A stretch of DNA of 64,000 bases, from positions 5,168,825 to 5,232,824 of the forward strand of contig NC_037261.1 in NCBI RefSeq assembly GCF_000002425.4, given 5' to 3'. Every line of letters begins with the position of its first letter. Position 1 is the stretch's first letter. Below the pieces are notes generated by a model that worked only from the letters and a program-made list of their open reading frames with translations, made no database searches and was not told where the DNA came from. This document shows, piece after piece, positions 1 to 12,090 of the stretch. The position numbers and the translations under genes were made by a program. The stretch is from Physcomitrium patens. Lineage: Eukaryota > Streptophyta > Bryopsida > Funariales > Funariaceae.

Positions 1-21
1 AGATTTGAAAGCAAACTAGAA

Positions 22-557
22 TGTAATAGACATATATATTTATTCCAATAATTACCTATATGATTAGATAAAATTTGATAAATATAGATTAATTCATAAT
101 ATCTTTTAGAAAAACTTCTTAAAAACTTCACAGATGTAATTTTGATTTTATGTGTATTTGTACTTGATTAATAGGTTAAAAACTTAGTCAAGAAGTTAAC
201 CATATGTCACATATATTGATAGCTTATGGAACAAGCTAACTATGTAGTGCACATATAAAACACTTGCATTGCAAGTTAAGATATGTCTTGCAAAGTCAAC
301 ATATATTGGATGTCCTATAGAACATCACCATATACCTCTTAATTAAATAGTATATGGGGAGACAAGAGCAAAGCCTTCTTCATTCTTATCAATACCTTTC
401 TAGTCTTTAGTCTTGTTTTAAGACTTTCTAACCTTCTTGTCTTTGGCAATAGTCATTCTAGATTAATATTATATCATCTTTTACTGATTATCTAGACTTT
501 TTGAGTGATACAAGAGTGTCTTAATCTTTCAATTCTCTAAGATTCATGTCCTTGAAA
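22..557 (+). repeat. 5' LTR of the outer chromovirus
   Basis: Starts with TG at 22 and ends near 557. It aligns with 13495-14023 along its whole length and, reversed, with the two LTRs of the inner element. Shared landmarks include the motif ACAAGCTAAC followed by a GTGGCACACAT-like stretch. Directly after it, TTTGAGAAGAGTGC could be a decayed initiator-Met tRNA primer binding site (consensus TGGTATCAGAGC), but the match is weak. Confidence 0.8.
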
Positions 558-752
558 ATTTGAGAAGAGTGCTAACTTATTATTTTTATCTTATTTTAGA
601 AATGAGTGAATTACTCCACTTCTATTATTATATTTTGAAGGTTCTCAACTATCTATCTTTAAATAAATAGTTTAATTTTTTAATACTAATTTTTTTCTTA
701 AAGAAAGTAGATTATTTTTCTTTGTGGAAATTTTTATTTAATATTAGAAATT

Positions 753-1504
753 ATGAATTATTCTCTTCTAATTAATTTTTTGAATTTGTTTAAATTATCT
801 ATAGAAAGAAAAATTATAGATGCTATTCATGGAAAAAGTGAGAATAGATTTACAACTATTGCAAATCTTCACAAGCTTATCAACAGTCTTATCCAAATTC
901 ATATAGTATATTTTAAATCTCTTAATAATCAAAAAAAATTTGACATTATCAAAAAAAGATTCATCATTGTTAAGAAGGTTTGTACATATATTATGAAGAA
1001 TCCAAGCACATTATTCAATATTCTCCAAAGAAACAACACAATCACAAAATGACGAGCATGGTTGCTAAAGAGGACAATGTGTTATGAAACAGGTTTTTCT
1101 AGCTACTATAGGCACTATGCGGTTGGAATCTTATGCAACACATAGTAAAGGTCTTATTTTCTCCTTAATTTCTTTACCTTTTTTTTATAATAGAAGTTTG
1201 TTTAGAATAAAAAAATCACAAAGACTTAGCCTTGTTAGATTCAAGAGCTTTAGCTTATTTTATAGACAAAAACTTCATTAAAAAACAAAAAATATCCTTA
1301 ATTAAGAAAACCAAACTTGTATATGTACAAGTAATAGGTGATCATTCATTGTCTTCTGGACATATTACTTATGAAATTCATCCTTTAGATGTAGCAAATA
1401 GTGATCGTAATAGTTTAATAATATATAATATCATTAAATCTCCTTTTAATCCAATCAATTTAGGATTATTATTTCTAAAAAAATTTAATCCTCAAATAGA
1501 TTAG
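753..1504 (+). pseudogene. gag and protease relic of the outer chromovirus
   Basis: The 753-1052 reading frame matches the N-terminal gag segment of the inner element (shared IMDA and SENKF-like runs). The 1232-1504 frame matches its retropepsin: a LDSRA motif replaces the catalytic DSG triad, followed by a YFID segment. In the inner copy gag start and protease end lie about 1.4 kb apart, here only 0.75 kb, so the middle of gag is deleted. Not functional. Confidence 0.7.
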
Positions 1505-1575
1505 ATTTCTTGTAATCTTAATTTTTTTTATAATTTTTTTTAATATTTTGATAAAAAAAATAAAAACCTATAAGG

Positions 1576-1578
<3 letters not shown>

Positions 1579-1633
<55 letters not shown>
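1579..1633. repeat. (AT)n microsatellite
   Basis: Uninterrupted AT dinucleotides lying between the protease and RT relics of the outer chromovirus. Confidence 0.95.
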
Positions 1634-1635
<2 letters not shown>

Positions 1636-1845
1636 TATAACTTTCATACATGTTATAAAAGAATGATCAACTTTTGATATATACACCACACCTATTATTG
1701 ATGGAAAAAAAATTTCAAGTAATATTCCAAGTCAATACTAAGATTATCAAGATAATTTTGAAAAATATATATATATTTTTCTTTAGAACATTATTCTCAT
1801 GATTGTTCCATTCATCTTCAAAAAAGAGCTCAATCACTATTCGGA

Positions 1846-1850
1846 CCAAT
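1846..1850. repeat. Target site duplication, left copy (CCAAT)
   Basis: CCAAT directly precedes the TG that opens the inner element. The same five bases follow its closing CA at 9343-9347. A 5-bp duplication is usual for Ty3/gypsy integration. Confidence 0.85.
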
Positions 1851-2399
1851 TGTCAAGGACATAAATCTCAAAGAAAGAGAATCTTCAATACACTCTTGTC
1901 TTACTAAAGAAAATTAGAAAGTCACTCAAAAGGTAATATAATATTAATTAGAATGGCTATTACCAAAAATAAGAAGACTAAAAAGTCTCGAAACAAGACT
2001 AAGGACTAAAATGACGTTGATAAGAGTGAAGAAGGCTTCATTTTTACTTCCATATATATTCATGACTAGGAGCTACGTGGCGATGTCTTATAGGACCTCC
2101 AAAACATATTGACTTTACTGGCCAGATGTCTTAACTTGCAAGGCAAGTTATCTGTATATGTGTCACACGGTTAATTTATTCCACAAGCTATTATGTGGAA
2201 TTAACTTGTTCTACAAGCTACCAACATGTGATTAATTTGTTGGCCAAGTTTCTGACCTACAAATACATCTAAAGTCAAAATCACATCTATGAAGCGTCTA
2301 GGAAGCTTTACTAAAAGACTTTATGAAATTAATCTATATTTACCTACTTCTACATAATCATATAAGTAATTATTGAAATAAATATATATGTTTGTGATA
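1851..2399 (-). repeat. 3' LTR of the inner chromovirus
   Basis: 549 bp, opening TGTCAAGGAC on the plus strand and aligning end to end with 8764-9342. It lacks one of two roughly 30-bp tandem units (ACAAGCTATTA type) found in the other LTR, which accounts for the length difference. Confidence 0.85.
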
Positions 2400-2965
2400 T
2401 TATCCGCCCTTCTAGGGAAAAGTTCCATGAGGAGTGGTCTTCATATGTTGAAGAAGTTCAAGATGGGGCGAATTGTATTTGCTACATACTCCAATCTTTG
2501 ATCTCTTTGAAGATGATTGATAGGCCCTCTCAATTATTGCTAGTGTTCCATACCAGGGCAAGAAGACCAATCTGTTATTTGGTCATTGTTGATGCCTTCA
2601 TAACTTCCTTCAAATAAAACATTTGGAATACTATTAGGAGTTGTTTTTACATTTAATAGAATTACCAAGCAGCAAGAGTTTCTTCCAAGGTCGTGATATC
2701 AAACACGTTATATCTTTCTAATTATTTAAAAAATGATATGTTGTTCTTGAGGATCTTCATATTGATTCTATCATCTTGAAGGTTGTGACAATCATAATAT
2801 CTCATTTGGTTAATCTGCAAATGAAAGCTCTTGAGTTGAATCTGCTGGTTGTTGGTTCTCTATCTTCTTAGCATCACAAATACACACAAGCTACAAAGAA
2901 AGATAGAAGATAGAATGTTATCTTTCTTTGATCTTGTTTCTTTTATAGCAAAGATTTGCTAGTCT
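2400..2965 (-). other. 3' non-coding part of the inner chromovirus
   Basis: Lies between the chromodomain stop and the 3' LTR. No reading frame recognised. The purine-rich run next to the LTR (AAGGGCGGA on the minus strand, about 2403-2411) may be the remains of the polypurine tract. Confidence 0.5.
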
Positions 2966-4510
2966 TCATCTTGGTTTTGATGGATTTTGTTGATGAAAAG
3001 CTTCAACTTTCTTTGATGCATTTATAAGATTCTTTGATGGCTCCCATGTGCATTCACTAATATCATAATTGTGCCAATGAACAAGATATTTCAACCTATT
3101 TTGGCATCGCCTTGAGTCTAAGACTTCTTCTACCTCGAACTCTTGATTATTATCCATTTTTATAAGAAGATGTGGCATTTGTCTTCCTTCCAAAATATTC
3201 ACTGTCTTATACGACTCAAGAAGGGACACGTGAAATATAAGGTGGATCTTCATAGACTTTGGTAGATATAATCTATAAGCAACAAGATTGATTTAATCAC
3301 AAATAGAAAAAGGTCCCAGCCTACAATAATCCAACTTATCACAAGGACGAGTAGTCTTGATATTGTGACAAAGTAACGATATCTTATCACTTATGTTGAA
3401 TTGTGGTTGCTCCTTGCGACATGCATCTGTATTCATCTTTTGCCATCTTTGAGCTTCTTTTAATTGTATCTTCATTGTTGCATGTAGCTCTAATAAGTGA
3501 TTTGCTAAATCTTTTGTCATAGGATTATCAACTTTTGAAAAGTCAAAAGTATCAAGTCGTGGATGATAACCATAATTAGCAAAGAAAGATATTTATTAAG
3601 TAGAAGAATGTATTAAATTATTATATGCAAACTCTGCCAATGATAAAAGAGTTGTCCAATCATCTTGATGATAGTTGATAGTACACCTCAAATACTATTT
3701 CAAAATTTCATTCACCCATTCTATTTGCCCATCAGTTTGAGGATAAAAAGCCAAAGAAAACTTTATATCCATCTTTAAAATCTTAAATAAGATTCTCTAA
3801 AATCTTGATATAAATTGAGTCTCCCTATCTAATATAATAACCTTTGGCAATCCATGATAGCGATAGATATTGTCAATAAAAAGCCTAGATGTTTCTTCAC
3901 CTTAAATAGATTTTATACATGGTATAAAATGTACCATTTTGGTGAAGCGATCTACAATTATGAATATGGAATCATGAAAACTTGAGACTGAAAGATTTGT
4001 GATAAAATCCATATAAACAAAAGACCATGGTTGTTTTGAAATAGATAACTGTTGAAGTAGTCCATAAGGTTTATGGCAAGGAGTTTTGAATCTTGAACAA
4101 GTATCACATGATTGTACAAAGTCTTTTATTACTTTCTACATTTGCAGCCACCAAAAATCTCTAGATATAAGCTCTAAAGTCTTATTCTATCCAAAATGTC
4201 CTGCTATTAGAAAGTCATGACGTACTTGAAAAACACATCAATGTACTTGTCCTTGTAGAACATATAGGCCTCCTTCAAAATAGAGAAGGTTGTTCTTGAA
4301 TTCAAACTTTGAAATATCATGAGACTTAGAAGAAAGATTTTTGACATCATGAACAAAAAGATCAAAGAATATACTTAATTGGATTTGCTTGATATATATT
4401 GAATCAATAGTCAATGTTCATTTTATTACTCAAAGATAAAAATGCTTAGGCTTCAAGAGAATCATTCTTTGTTGATCAAAAGATGCATCTCTTTTTTTTG
4501 GTATAAGATA
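2966..4510 (-). pseudogene. Integrase and chromodomain relic of the inner chromovirus
   Basis: From about 4.5 kb downward the minus strand encodes, with stops, an integrase linker and zinc-finger region, then the core with the expected acidic residues (MDF near 4.02 kb, LDRETQF near 3.83 kb, WVNEIL near 3.71 kb). The 3520-3293 frame is the integrase C-terminus. The 3253-2966 frame holds a chromodomain: EVEEVLDSRR, YLVHW and CTWEPSKNL motifs. Chromodomains in this family are thought to guide insertion to marked chromatin. Interrupted and not functional. Confidence 0.85.
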
Positions 4511-4606
4511 AGAACATTGTTGGGGTAGAGAGAATTTGACTCAAGAAAGTACTAGGCTTCTGGCTACCACTAAATGCTCAATCAAGTCTAAGATATAAAA
4601 GTACCA

Positions 4607-4661
<55 letters not shown>

Positions 4662-5545
4662 CTTTTAAGGCAATTATATCAATACATAAATCCAAGTATC
4701 AAGAAAACACCCAAATGTATGATAAAATATTTTAAAATCTTATATATCCTTATGAGAAATATTTCTCAAACTTCAACAACTTATATCTCACGATTGGACT
4801 GTCCAAACAATCCTAAATTTTACATTAAGTACTAATATACTTTCAAAAACTTTATTAAAAAAATTCAACTGCAAATTTGTTACAGATCTTTAGATATCAC
4901 CAAAATCCTAACAATAGCTTTAAACCCTAGCTTACATACACTCAAGTGCTAAGTTCTTCATATATCACAAAATAAGTACTCAAATACTATGAAACCTTGA
5001 TCTATAGCTTTTTAACTTAATAACTCACACTTATGGAAATTTTGAGCCAAAAATTCGTCGAGGAACTCAAAATATGGCTCCAACCATTACTATCAACAAA
5101 ATGACTCACTTACTACCTTTGAATTACATGTGCTATCTTCAATGCCCTATAACTCCTTTATCTAAACTTGGTATTCATCAAATAGTATATGCAAAGTATA
5201 GCCAAGAAAGTGTCCTCTTCAATTTGAGTTACCGATCTTTCATTTCTTTTCGTACGTATATGTTATGCTTCAAAGTGTGACAGTAGGTACAAATTTGACA
5301 CTTTAACTTTGAACACCTATATCTCCTTCATAAAAATTCGAAATCACACAAACACTTCATCCAAATTATATGCAAAACCTTAAAGTTACTAATCCTAGCT
5401 TCTAAAGCTCAAATGACTTCGAAAAAGAAATCCATTCTCTTTAAATTAATCTATTAACCATCCTAACATACACAAAGACTTATGGACATATTATATGTTC
5501 TAACTAATTTTTACATACTATAAGTAATTATAGTATGACATCTAA
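4510..5545. other. About 1 kb insertion inside the inner chromovirus, unrecognised
   Basis: RNase H homology stops near 5545 and the linker to integrase resumes near 4510, so this segment is extra. It contains an (AT)n tract (4611-4654) and unique AT-rich DNA with phrases such as TACCAAGTTTATA that recur near 12.9 kb in the outer copy. No coding homology, LTR or terminal inverted repeat was found. It may be a non-autonomous insertion. Confidence 0.5.
4611..4654. repeat. (AT)n microsatellite
   Basis: Perfect TA dinucleotides within the insertion that splits the inner chromovirus. Confidence 0.95.
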
Positions 5546-6954
5546 AAAGGGCATTTGATAGACCTTGTTGTTTTTTTGAGTAGATAAGTGATCTTGAAAT
5601 TAAATCTAGATAAAAATATGTTCCAAAAATCTTGACGACGATTCAAAACATGTATTGATATGAAGTACTTGGGTTTCTTATGATCCATATATATGGTAAC
5701 TGGACTTCAAGCGCCTTCTAGATAATGATGCCATTCTTGAAATGAATCCATGATTACAAGGAGCTCTTTGTCATGGATCTCATAATTAATTTTGGCTGTT
5801 GAAAATTTCTTGGAATAAAAAGCTATTAGGTGGAGTTTATCATCTGTTCCTATTTGTGACAACACGACATTCATAGCATAGTTTGATCCATGTATTTCCA
5901 TAAAAAATGCCTTGAAAAAGTCGACGCAATAGAAGATTGAGGCAAAACTAAATTCTTTCTTTAAAGCATCAAATGATATATTTGCTTCTTTATTCCACTC
6001 AAGTTTTTTTTTACAAGTCAAATGTATAAGTGAAGCTATAACTTGAAAAAAGTTCTTAATGAAGATTTGGTAGTAATTAACAAAGCCTAAAAAGCATTGC
6101 ACATCTCGTACTGTTTTTGAAGTCTTACAATCTATGATAGTTTGGACTTTCTTAGGATCCATCATAAGGCCTTCATTGGAAATGGTGTATCCTTAAAAGT
6201 CAACTTGAAAAGTATAGAATATTCACTTTTCTAACTTGGCATATAATCATACATATCTAAGTTTTTGTAACACATGACGAATATGAAATTCATATTCTTC
6301 TGTATATATAAACTAGATTAGAATATCATCTAAATAGCAAATGATAAAATCATCTAAAAACTCATGAAAAATATCATTCATAAGGTATTGAAAAGCAGCT
6401 AGTGCATTCATGAATCCAAAAGGCATGACATTATATTCAAAATGTCCATACCTAGTTCGAAAAGCAGTCTTCTATTCATCTCCTTTTTTGATACAAACTA
6501 AGTTATATGCTCTTCGTAGATCTATTTTGGTATAGATCTTTGCTTGATTGAATTGGTTAAAAAGTCCTGAAATCAAATGCAAAAGATACATAATTTTGAT
6601 GGTGATCTTATTAAGTCCTTGATAATCCACATATATTTGTAGAGATCTGTCTTTCTTCTTCATAAATAAGATAGGAGCTCCAGCTTGGGATTTAGAATGG
6701 CGTATGAAGTTTTTTGCCAAGTTCTCATCAATGTACTTCTTTAATGCAGCCAACTCATTTTGCAATAAGTTATAGATTGATCTGAATAATTGTTGAGCTC
6801 TTTCTTGTAAATCAATTGAACAATCATAAGGTTGATGCTCTAGAAGAATATCTAGGTTTTTTTTTTTCAAAAATATCTTAGAATTCTTCATATATGATAG
6901 AAATACTACTTGATATTTTTTCACCATTATAAATGGACATAGCACATATAGCAA
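5546..6954 (-). pseudogene. Reverse transcriptase and RNase H relic of the inner chromovirus
   Basis: The 6954-6472 frame carries the RT palm start, including KTDLRRAYN-like and PILFMKKKD segments. Near 6.33 kb the catalytic YLDD is still intact but is followed two codons later by a TAG. The 6165-5707 frame is the RT connection and RNase H, with FLGFVNYY and the motifs IAFYSKKFS and NYEIHDKELL. A further fragment up to 5546 gives the FKI..YL...QQGLSNAL end. Stops and frame changes break the polyprotein. Confidence 0.88.
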
Positions 6955-7126
6955 AAGATGACCCTTCTTTTGTAGTATGTATGAAAGTTCTTATATCTAT
7001 TAATAAAGGTTTAGAAGTACTAGATTTTTGTACTTCTACTTCACTAAGTCGATCTTATATTATACTACTAGAAAAATTAAAGTTACAAGAAATCCAATCT
7101 ATTTGAAGATTATATTTTTCTAGCCA

Positions 7127-7402
7127 CTATAATCCTAAAATAACTAGATTTGAGAGAAATCTTATTACATTAAATACTACTATAATTTTATAATCTTTAA
7201 TCATTATGTCTAAAGAAATAGTCTTATGGATGACATTTCTAAAAGACAACGAATGACCATCTATGACTTCTACATGTACGGATTTAATTTTTTTGACTAA
7301 AGATATTTGTTGATTTTTGACAAAATCTTCATCTATAAAATAAGATGAGGCTCTTGAATCTAATAAGACAAGGACTTTGTGATTTTTAGGTTCTAAATGC
7401 AT
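7127..7402 (-). pseudogene. Retropepsin relic of the inner chromovirus
   Basis: About 90 codons match Ty3/gypsy aspartic protease. The active-site triad reads DSR instead of DSG or DTG, followed by ASSYFIDEDFV, typical of plant gypsy proteases. The same substitution occurs in the outer copy, so it may predate both insertions or reflect a common G-to-A change at a CpG-like site. Confidence 0.75.
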
Positions 7403-8546
7403 ATCAATTATAAAACAAGGTCAAAGATCTGATGAGAGAATAAGACATTTATTAGGTATTGCACATGATTCAAGCTGCACAATCCTTATTGTAGTTAGAG
7501 AAACTCATATTACAACATATTATCTTCTTTGGTAATTGTGCTCCTCATTTTGTAATTACATTACTTCTTTGAAAAATATTGAGTAGTGTATTTAACTTCT
7601 CTATAATATAAATACAAACCCTCTTGGCAATGTCAAATCTTTTCCTACTCTGAGAGAGTATTATATCAATTTACATTAGTTTCGGCCTTGATGAATACCT
7701 TTCAAAAAACTTGGAAGCTATCACCACTACTTGACTTATTCTTCTCCAGCCGAGTCTTTGTTCTTGATGCCTTTCAAATAATTGATTGTAGTATGCAATA
7801 GCTTAAGCAATAAATTATTCTAAAGATTCTATTTTTGATATTATTAAGAAAATTTTTTTGACACTATCTTTTAATCCATATTGAAATTTATTGATAAGTG
7901 TTTTGTCATTCTAGTCCACTTCGTAAGCAAGGTTTTGGAATTCAGCAACATTTGTCATAGCTGATTGTGATTCTTGTCGTAAAGAGAAGAATTTGGTCTC
8001 TGCTACTCGTTCTTGATTACTTTCTTTAAATGTCACCATAAAAACTTCTAAGAATGAATTCAAATCATAAAAGAATCACAAATCTTTTTCTATTAAAGGT
8101 ACAAACCAAGAGAGAGCACTTCCTAATAGAAGTGTGTCTATGAATCCAACTTGAGTAAATCCATCAAGATATTGAAAAGGGTGCAATTTTAGATAAAACT
8201 TGACTTGTTGCAAAAATCCTCAAAATTTTGATCTTGTTCTATGAAACTTCTCAAGTATACTAATTCTTGTCTTTTTCATTTTTGTAGAAGCAAAACTCCC
8301 TGGATTTGGTTGTGAGTTCGATCTACTTGCTTCTTTCAATTGCACACCTTTTTGTTGCAGATTCTAAACTTCTTTTATAGGTGTAGGCATAATACCTCGA
8401 TTATTCACATTAGAAATATGTGAGATTTCTACTCTAAGAGTGTTTACAAGCTCATGAAGATTTACAATAGTTACAAATTTATTCTCACTTCCACTAAATG
8501 TAGCATCCATAATCTTTCCTTCCATAGGCAATCCAAACAAATCCAA
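7403..8546 (-). pseudogene. gag relic of the inner chromovirus
   Basis: Begins with a 60-codon frame at 8546-8364 (PMEGKIMDATFSGSENKF) that matches the outer copy at 753. The rest, down to the protease, is interrupted by stops. I could not find an intact CCHC zinc knuckle. Confidence 0.6.
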
Positions 8547-8763
8547 AAAGTTAAATTAGATGAAGGTAATTTCTAACCTCTAATAAAAATTTCCACAAAG
8601 AAAGGTAATCCACTTTCTTTAAGAAAAGATTAGTGTTAGAAAATAAGATTTTTTTGTTTAAAAGGTGGATAATCTCCAACCTTCAAAATATAGCAATAGA
8701 AGTGGGATTATCTACTTACTTCTAAAATAAGACAAAAATAATATATTTGTACTCTTTTCAAAC

Positions 8764-9342
8764 TATCAAGAACATAAATCTTAAAGAAAGAGAATCCTTG
8801 ATATACTCTCATGTCACCAAAGACAAGTAAAAAGTCACTCAAAAGGTAATGTAATATTAATTAAAATGGCTCTTGCCAAAAATAAGAAGACTAGAAAGTC
8901 TTGAAATAAGACTAAGGACTAGAACAGTATTGACAAGAGTGAAGAAGACTTCACTTTTGCCTCTATATATACTCTTAATTAGGAGCTACATGGTAATGTC
9001 CTATAGGACCTCCAAAACATGTTGACTTTGCTAGCCACATGTTTTAACTTGTAAGGCAAGTTATCTATGTATGCGCCACATGGTTAGTTTGTTTCACAAG
9101 CTATTACATGGAGTTAACTTGTTCCACAAGCTATTATGTGGAATTAACTTGTTCCACAAGCTACCAACATGTAATTAACTTGTTGGCCAGGTTTCTGACC
9201 TACAAACACATCTAAAGTCAAAACCACATCTATGAAGCTTCTAAAAAGCTTTACTAAAAGTTTTTATGAAATTAATTTATATTTATCTACTTCTACCTAA
9301 TCATATAAGTAATTATTGAAGTAAATGTATATGTTTGTAACA
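8764..9342 (-). repeat. 5' LTR of the inner chromovirus
   Basis: 579 bp, ending CA at 9342 next to the CCAAT duplication. It contains an extra roughly 30-bp tandem unit (around 9091-9150) absent from the partner LTR. Confidence 0.85.
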
Positions 9343-9347
9343 CCAAT
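9343..9347. repeat. Target site duplication, right copy (CCAAT)
   Basis: Pairs with 1846-1850. Joining the flanks here restores the RT homology of the outer element without gap. Confidence 0.85.
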
Positions 9348-12090
9348 CTATAGCCTATTACAAAATAAGTTGACTACATTTAAAGAATAAATTAACAAGA
9401 ATTTGGCTAAAAATATCATATGCCATTTTAAATCTCTAGTTGAGACTATTATCTTATTTATGAAGGAAAAAAATTAATCTCTATAGATGTGTATAGATTA
9501 TCAAGGATTTAAGAAGATGACCATCAAAAATAAATATCTTCTATTTTTGATTTCAAGACTTCTTCATTAACAAAATCAAACAAAGATCTATATAAAAATA
9601 GATCTATGAAGAACATACAATCTGGTATGCATTAAAGAAGAAGATAAATAGAAAATTGTGTTTTGAACTAGGTATGGACATTTTCAATATAATGTCATAT
9701 CTTTTAGTCTCACCAATATACTAATTGCTTTTTAACATCTAATGAATGATATATTTCACTAGTTTTTTGATGATTTTGTCATCTGTTATTTAAAAGATAT
9801 CTTAGTCTACACTAAGAACTTAGAAGAGTATGAAATTTATATTTGTTGTGTATCACAAAAACTAAAAGATGCAATATTATATGCCATGATAGAAAAGTAT
9901 GTATTTTATACATCATTTTAAATGATGGTCTTACAATAGATCTTAAAAAGATACAAACTATCATAGATTGGAAGATCTAAAAAATAGTAAGAGATGTGTA
10001 ATATTTTTTGGAATTTTTCAATTATTATTAGAATTTAATCAAGAACTTTTTAAAGTTACAACTCTTCATATATTTGATATATAAAAAAAAAACTTGAAGA
10101 AAGTAAAGAAACCAAAGCATCTTTTGAAGCCTTGAAGATAACATTTATTTTTGTACCAATCTTATATGTATCGACTTTTTCAAGGCATTCTTCATAGAAG
10201 TAGAAGCATCAAGTTTTGTTATGGATGTTGTTTTATTTTAAATAGAAGCAAATGACAAGCTCTATCTAATAGCATTTTATTCTACGAAATTTTTAGCAAT
10301 CAAAATTCACTATAAGATCCATGACAAAGAACTTTTTGCAATCATAGATTTAATTTTAAAATAGTATTATCATCTAATAGGTACTTTTAATCCAATCACC
10401 ATATATACAGATTATGAGAACCTTGAGTATTTTATGTTAACACATATTTTCAATTGTTGCCAAGTTTGTAAGAACATGTCTTTATCAAAATTTGATTTCA
10501 AAATCATTCATAGATCTCTAAAATAATAAGGTTTATCAAATACCTTTTTTAGATATTTTTTTCTTACATCAAAAGAAAGAGACACAACTTTTGATTAACA
10601 TAGAATGATTTTCTTAAAGTTGAAGCATTTTCATTTTGAAGCAATGAAATCAATATTACCTATTGACTCAACCTTATTCAAGCAAGTTCAATTGAGTATG
10701 TTGTTTAATCCTTCTTATTAATAATATTAAGAATACTTCTTATAATCCTTATGATATTTCTAGGTTTAAATTCAAGAACAATCTATTCTATTTTGAGAGA
10801 TAATTATATATTCCAAAAGACAAAGCATAATTACATGTTCTTCAAGCTCATCACAACCTTCCAGTAGCTCAATATTTTAGATATATTAAGTCTTTGGAGC
10901 TAAAATCTACAAATTTTTGGTGGCCTTAATTTGGAAGACAATTAAAGACTTTGTACAACCATGTAACATTTTTTCAAGATCAAAAACTTCTTAGCATCAA
11001 TTATATAGATTTTTTCAGCTATTACTTATTGTGGGACAATCATGGTCTTTTATTTCTATGGATTTTATTATGAATCTTTCAATTTTAGGTTTGTATGATT
11101 TTATATTCATGATAGTAGATTTTTTATTAAGATGGCATATTTTTTATCATGTAAATAATCTATCATATGTGAAGAAATGGTTAAGTTTTTTATTGACAAC
11201 ATCTATTGCTATCATGGATTGCTTAAAGATAATATATTAGATGGGAGGACTCAATTTGTATTAAGATTTTGGAGAACTCTTTATAAAATTTTAAAGGTGG
11301 ATATAAAGCTCTCTGTAATTTTTTATCTTTAAATTGATGGACAGACAACTCAAGTAAATCAAATTTTGGAGGAATATTTAAAGTATACCATCAACTACTA
11401 ACAAGATAATTAGACAATTCTTTTGCCATTGGCAAAATTTGCTTATAATTATATAGTACATTCTTTTATACAAAAAATATCTTTTTTTATTAATTATGGT
11501 TATCATCCATATCTTAATATTTTTGACTTCTTAGAAGTTGATAATCTTATTACAAAAGATTTGGCAAATTATTTATCTAAGTTACATACAACAATAAAGG
11601 CATATTTAAAAGATGCTCAAGAACGACAAAAGATCAATGTAGATGCCTATTGCAAGGAGTAACTTCACGTTCGCAACAAAATATGATTACTTCATTACAA
11701 TATTAAGGCTAGTTATCTTTGTGACAAATTGGATTATCATTGGTTTGAACCATTTTTTATTTGTGAACAAGTCAATCCTGTTGCTTATTGATTATATCTA
11801 TTGGAATCTCTGAAGATCAATCTTATATTCTATATGTCTCTTCTTGAGCCATATAAGATAGTGAATATCTTCAAAAAAAGATAAATTCCATCACTTCTTA
11901 TAAAAGTGGATAATAATCAAGAATTTAAGATAGAAGAAGTCTTAGATTCAAGGCGATACCAAAATAGGTTATAATATCTTATTTAATAGTACAAATTTTA
12001 TATTAAAGAATGCACATGAAAGCCATAAAAGAATCTTGAAAATGCAAGAAAGAGAGTTGAGGCTTTTTATTGATAACATCTATCAAAACC
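9348..12090 (+). pseudogene. RT, RNase H, integrase and chromodomain relic of the outer chromovirus
   Basis: Continues the RT interrupted at 1850. Near 9.8 kb the catalytic box reads YLKD, so the second Asp pair is already lost. RNase H follows at about 10.0-10.5 kb (FLAIKIHY and IHDKELFAII). Integrase core fragments lie at 11031-11240 (SMDFIMNLS, IFMIVDF) and 11423-11662. A chromodomain remnant follows at about 11.9-12.08 kb. Stops and frameshifts are more frequent than in the inner copy, in keeping with the outer copy being the older insertion. Confidence 0.85.

Larger units (their letters stand above)
1851..9342 (-). mobile_element. Inner Ty3/gypsy chromovirus, complete but decayed
   Basis: A 7492-bp element with an LTR at each end, in reverse orientation, inserted into the RT gene of a relative. 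Reading down the minus strand the order is gag (8546), retropepsin (7402-7127), RT with an intact YLDD box near 6.33 kb, RNase H (6165-5707), integrase and C-terminal chromodomain (3253-2966). This gene order plus the chromodomain defines a chromovirus. In-frame stops occur throughout, many of the type expected from C-to-T decay. About 1 kb of foreign sequence separates RNase H from integrase. The LTRs differ at many positions, mostly by transitions, so the insertion is old. Confidence 0.9.
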
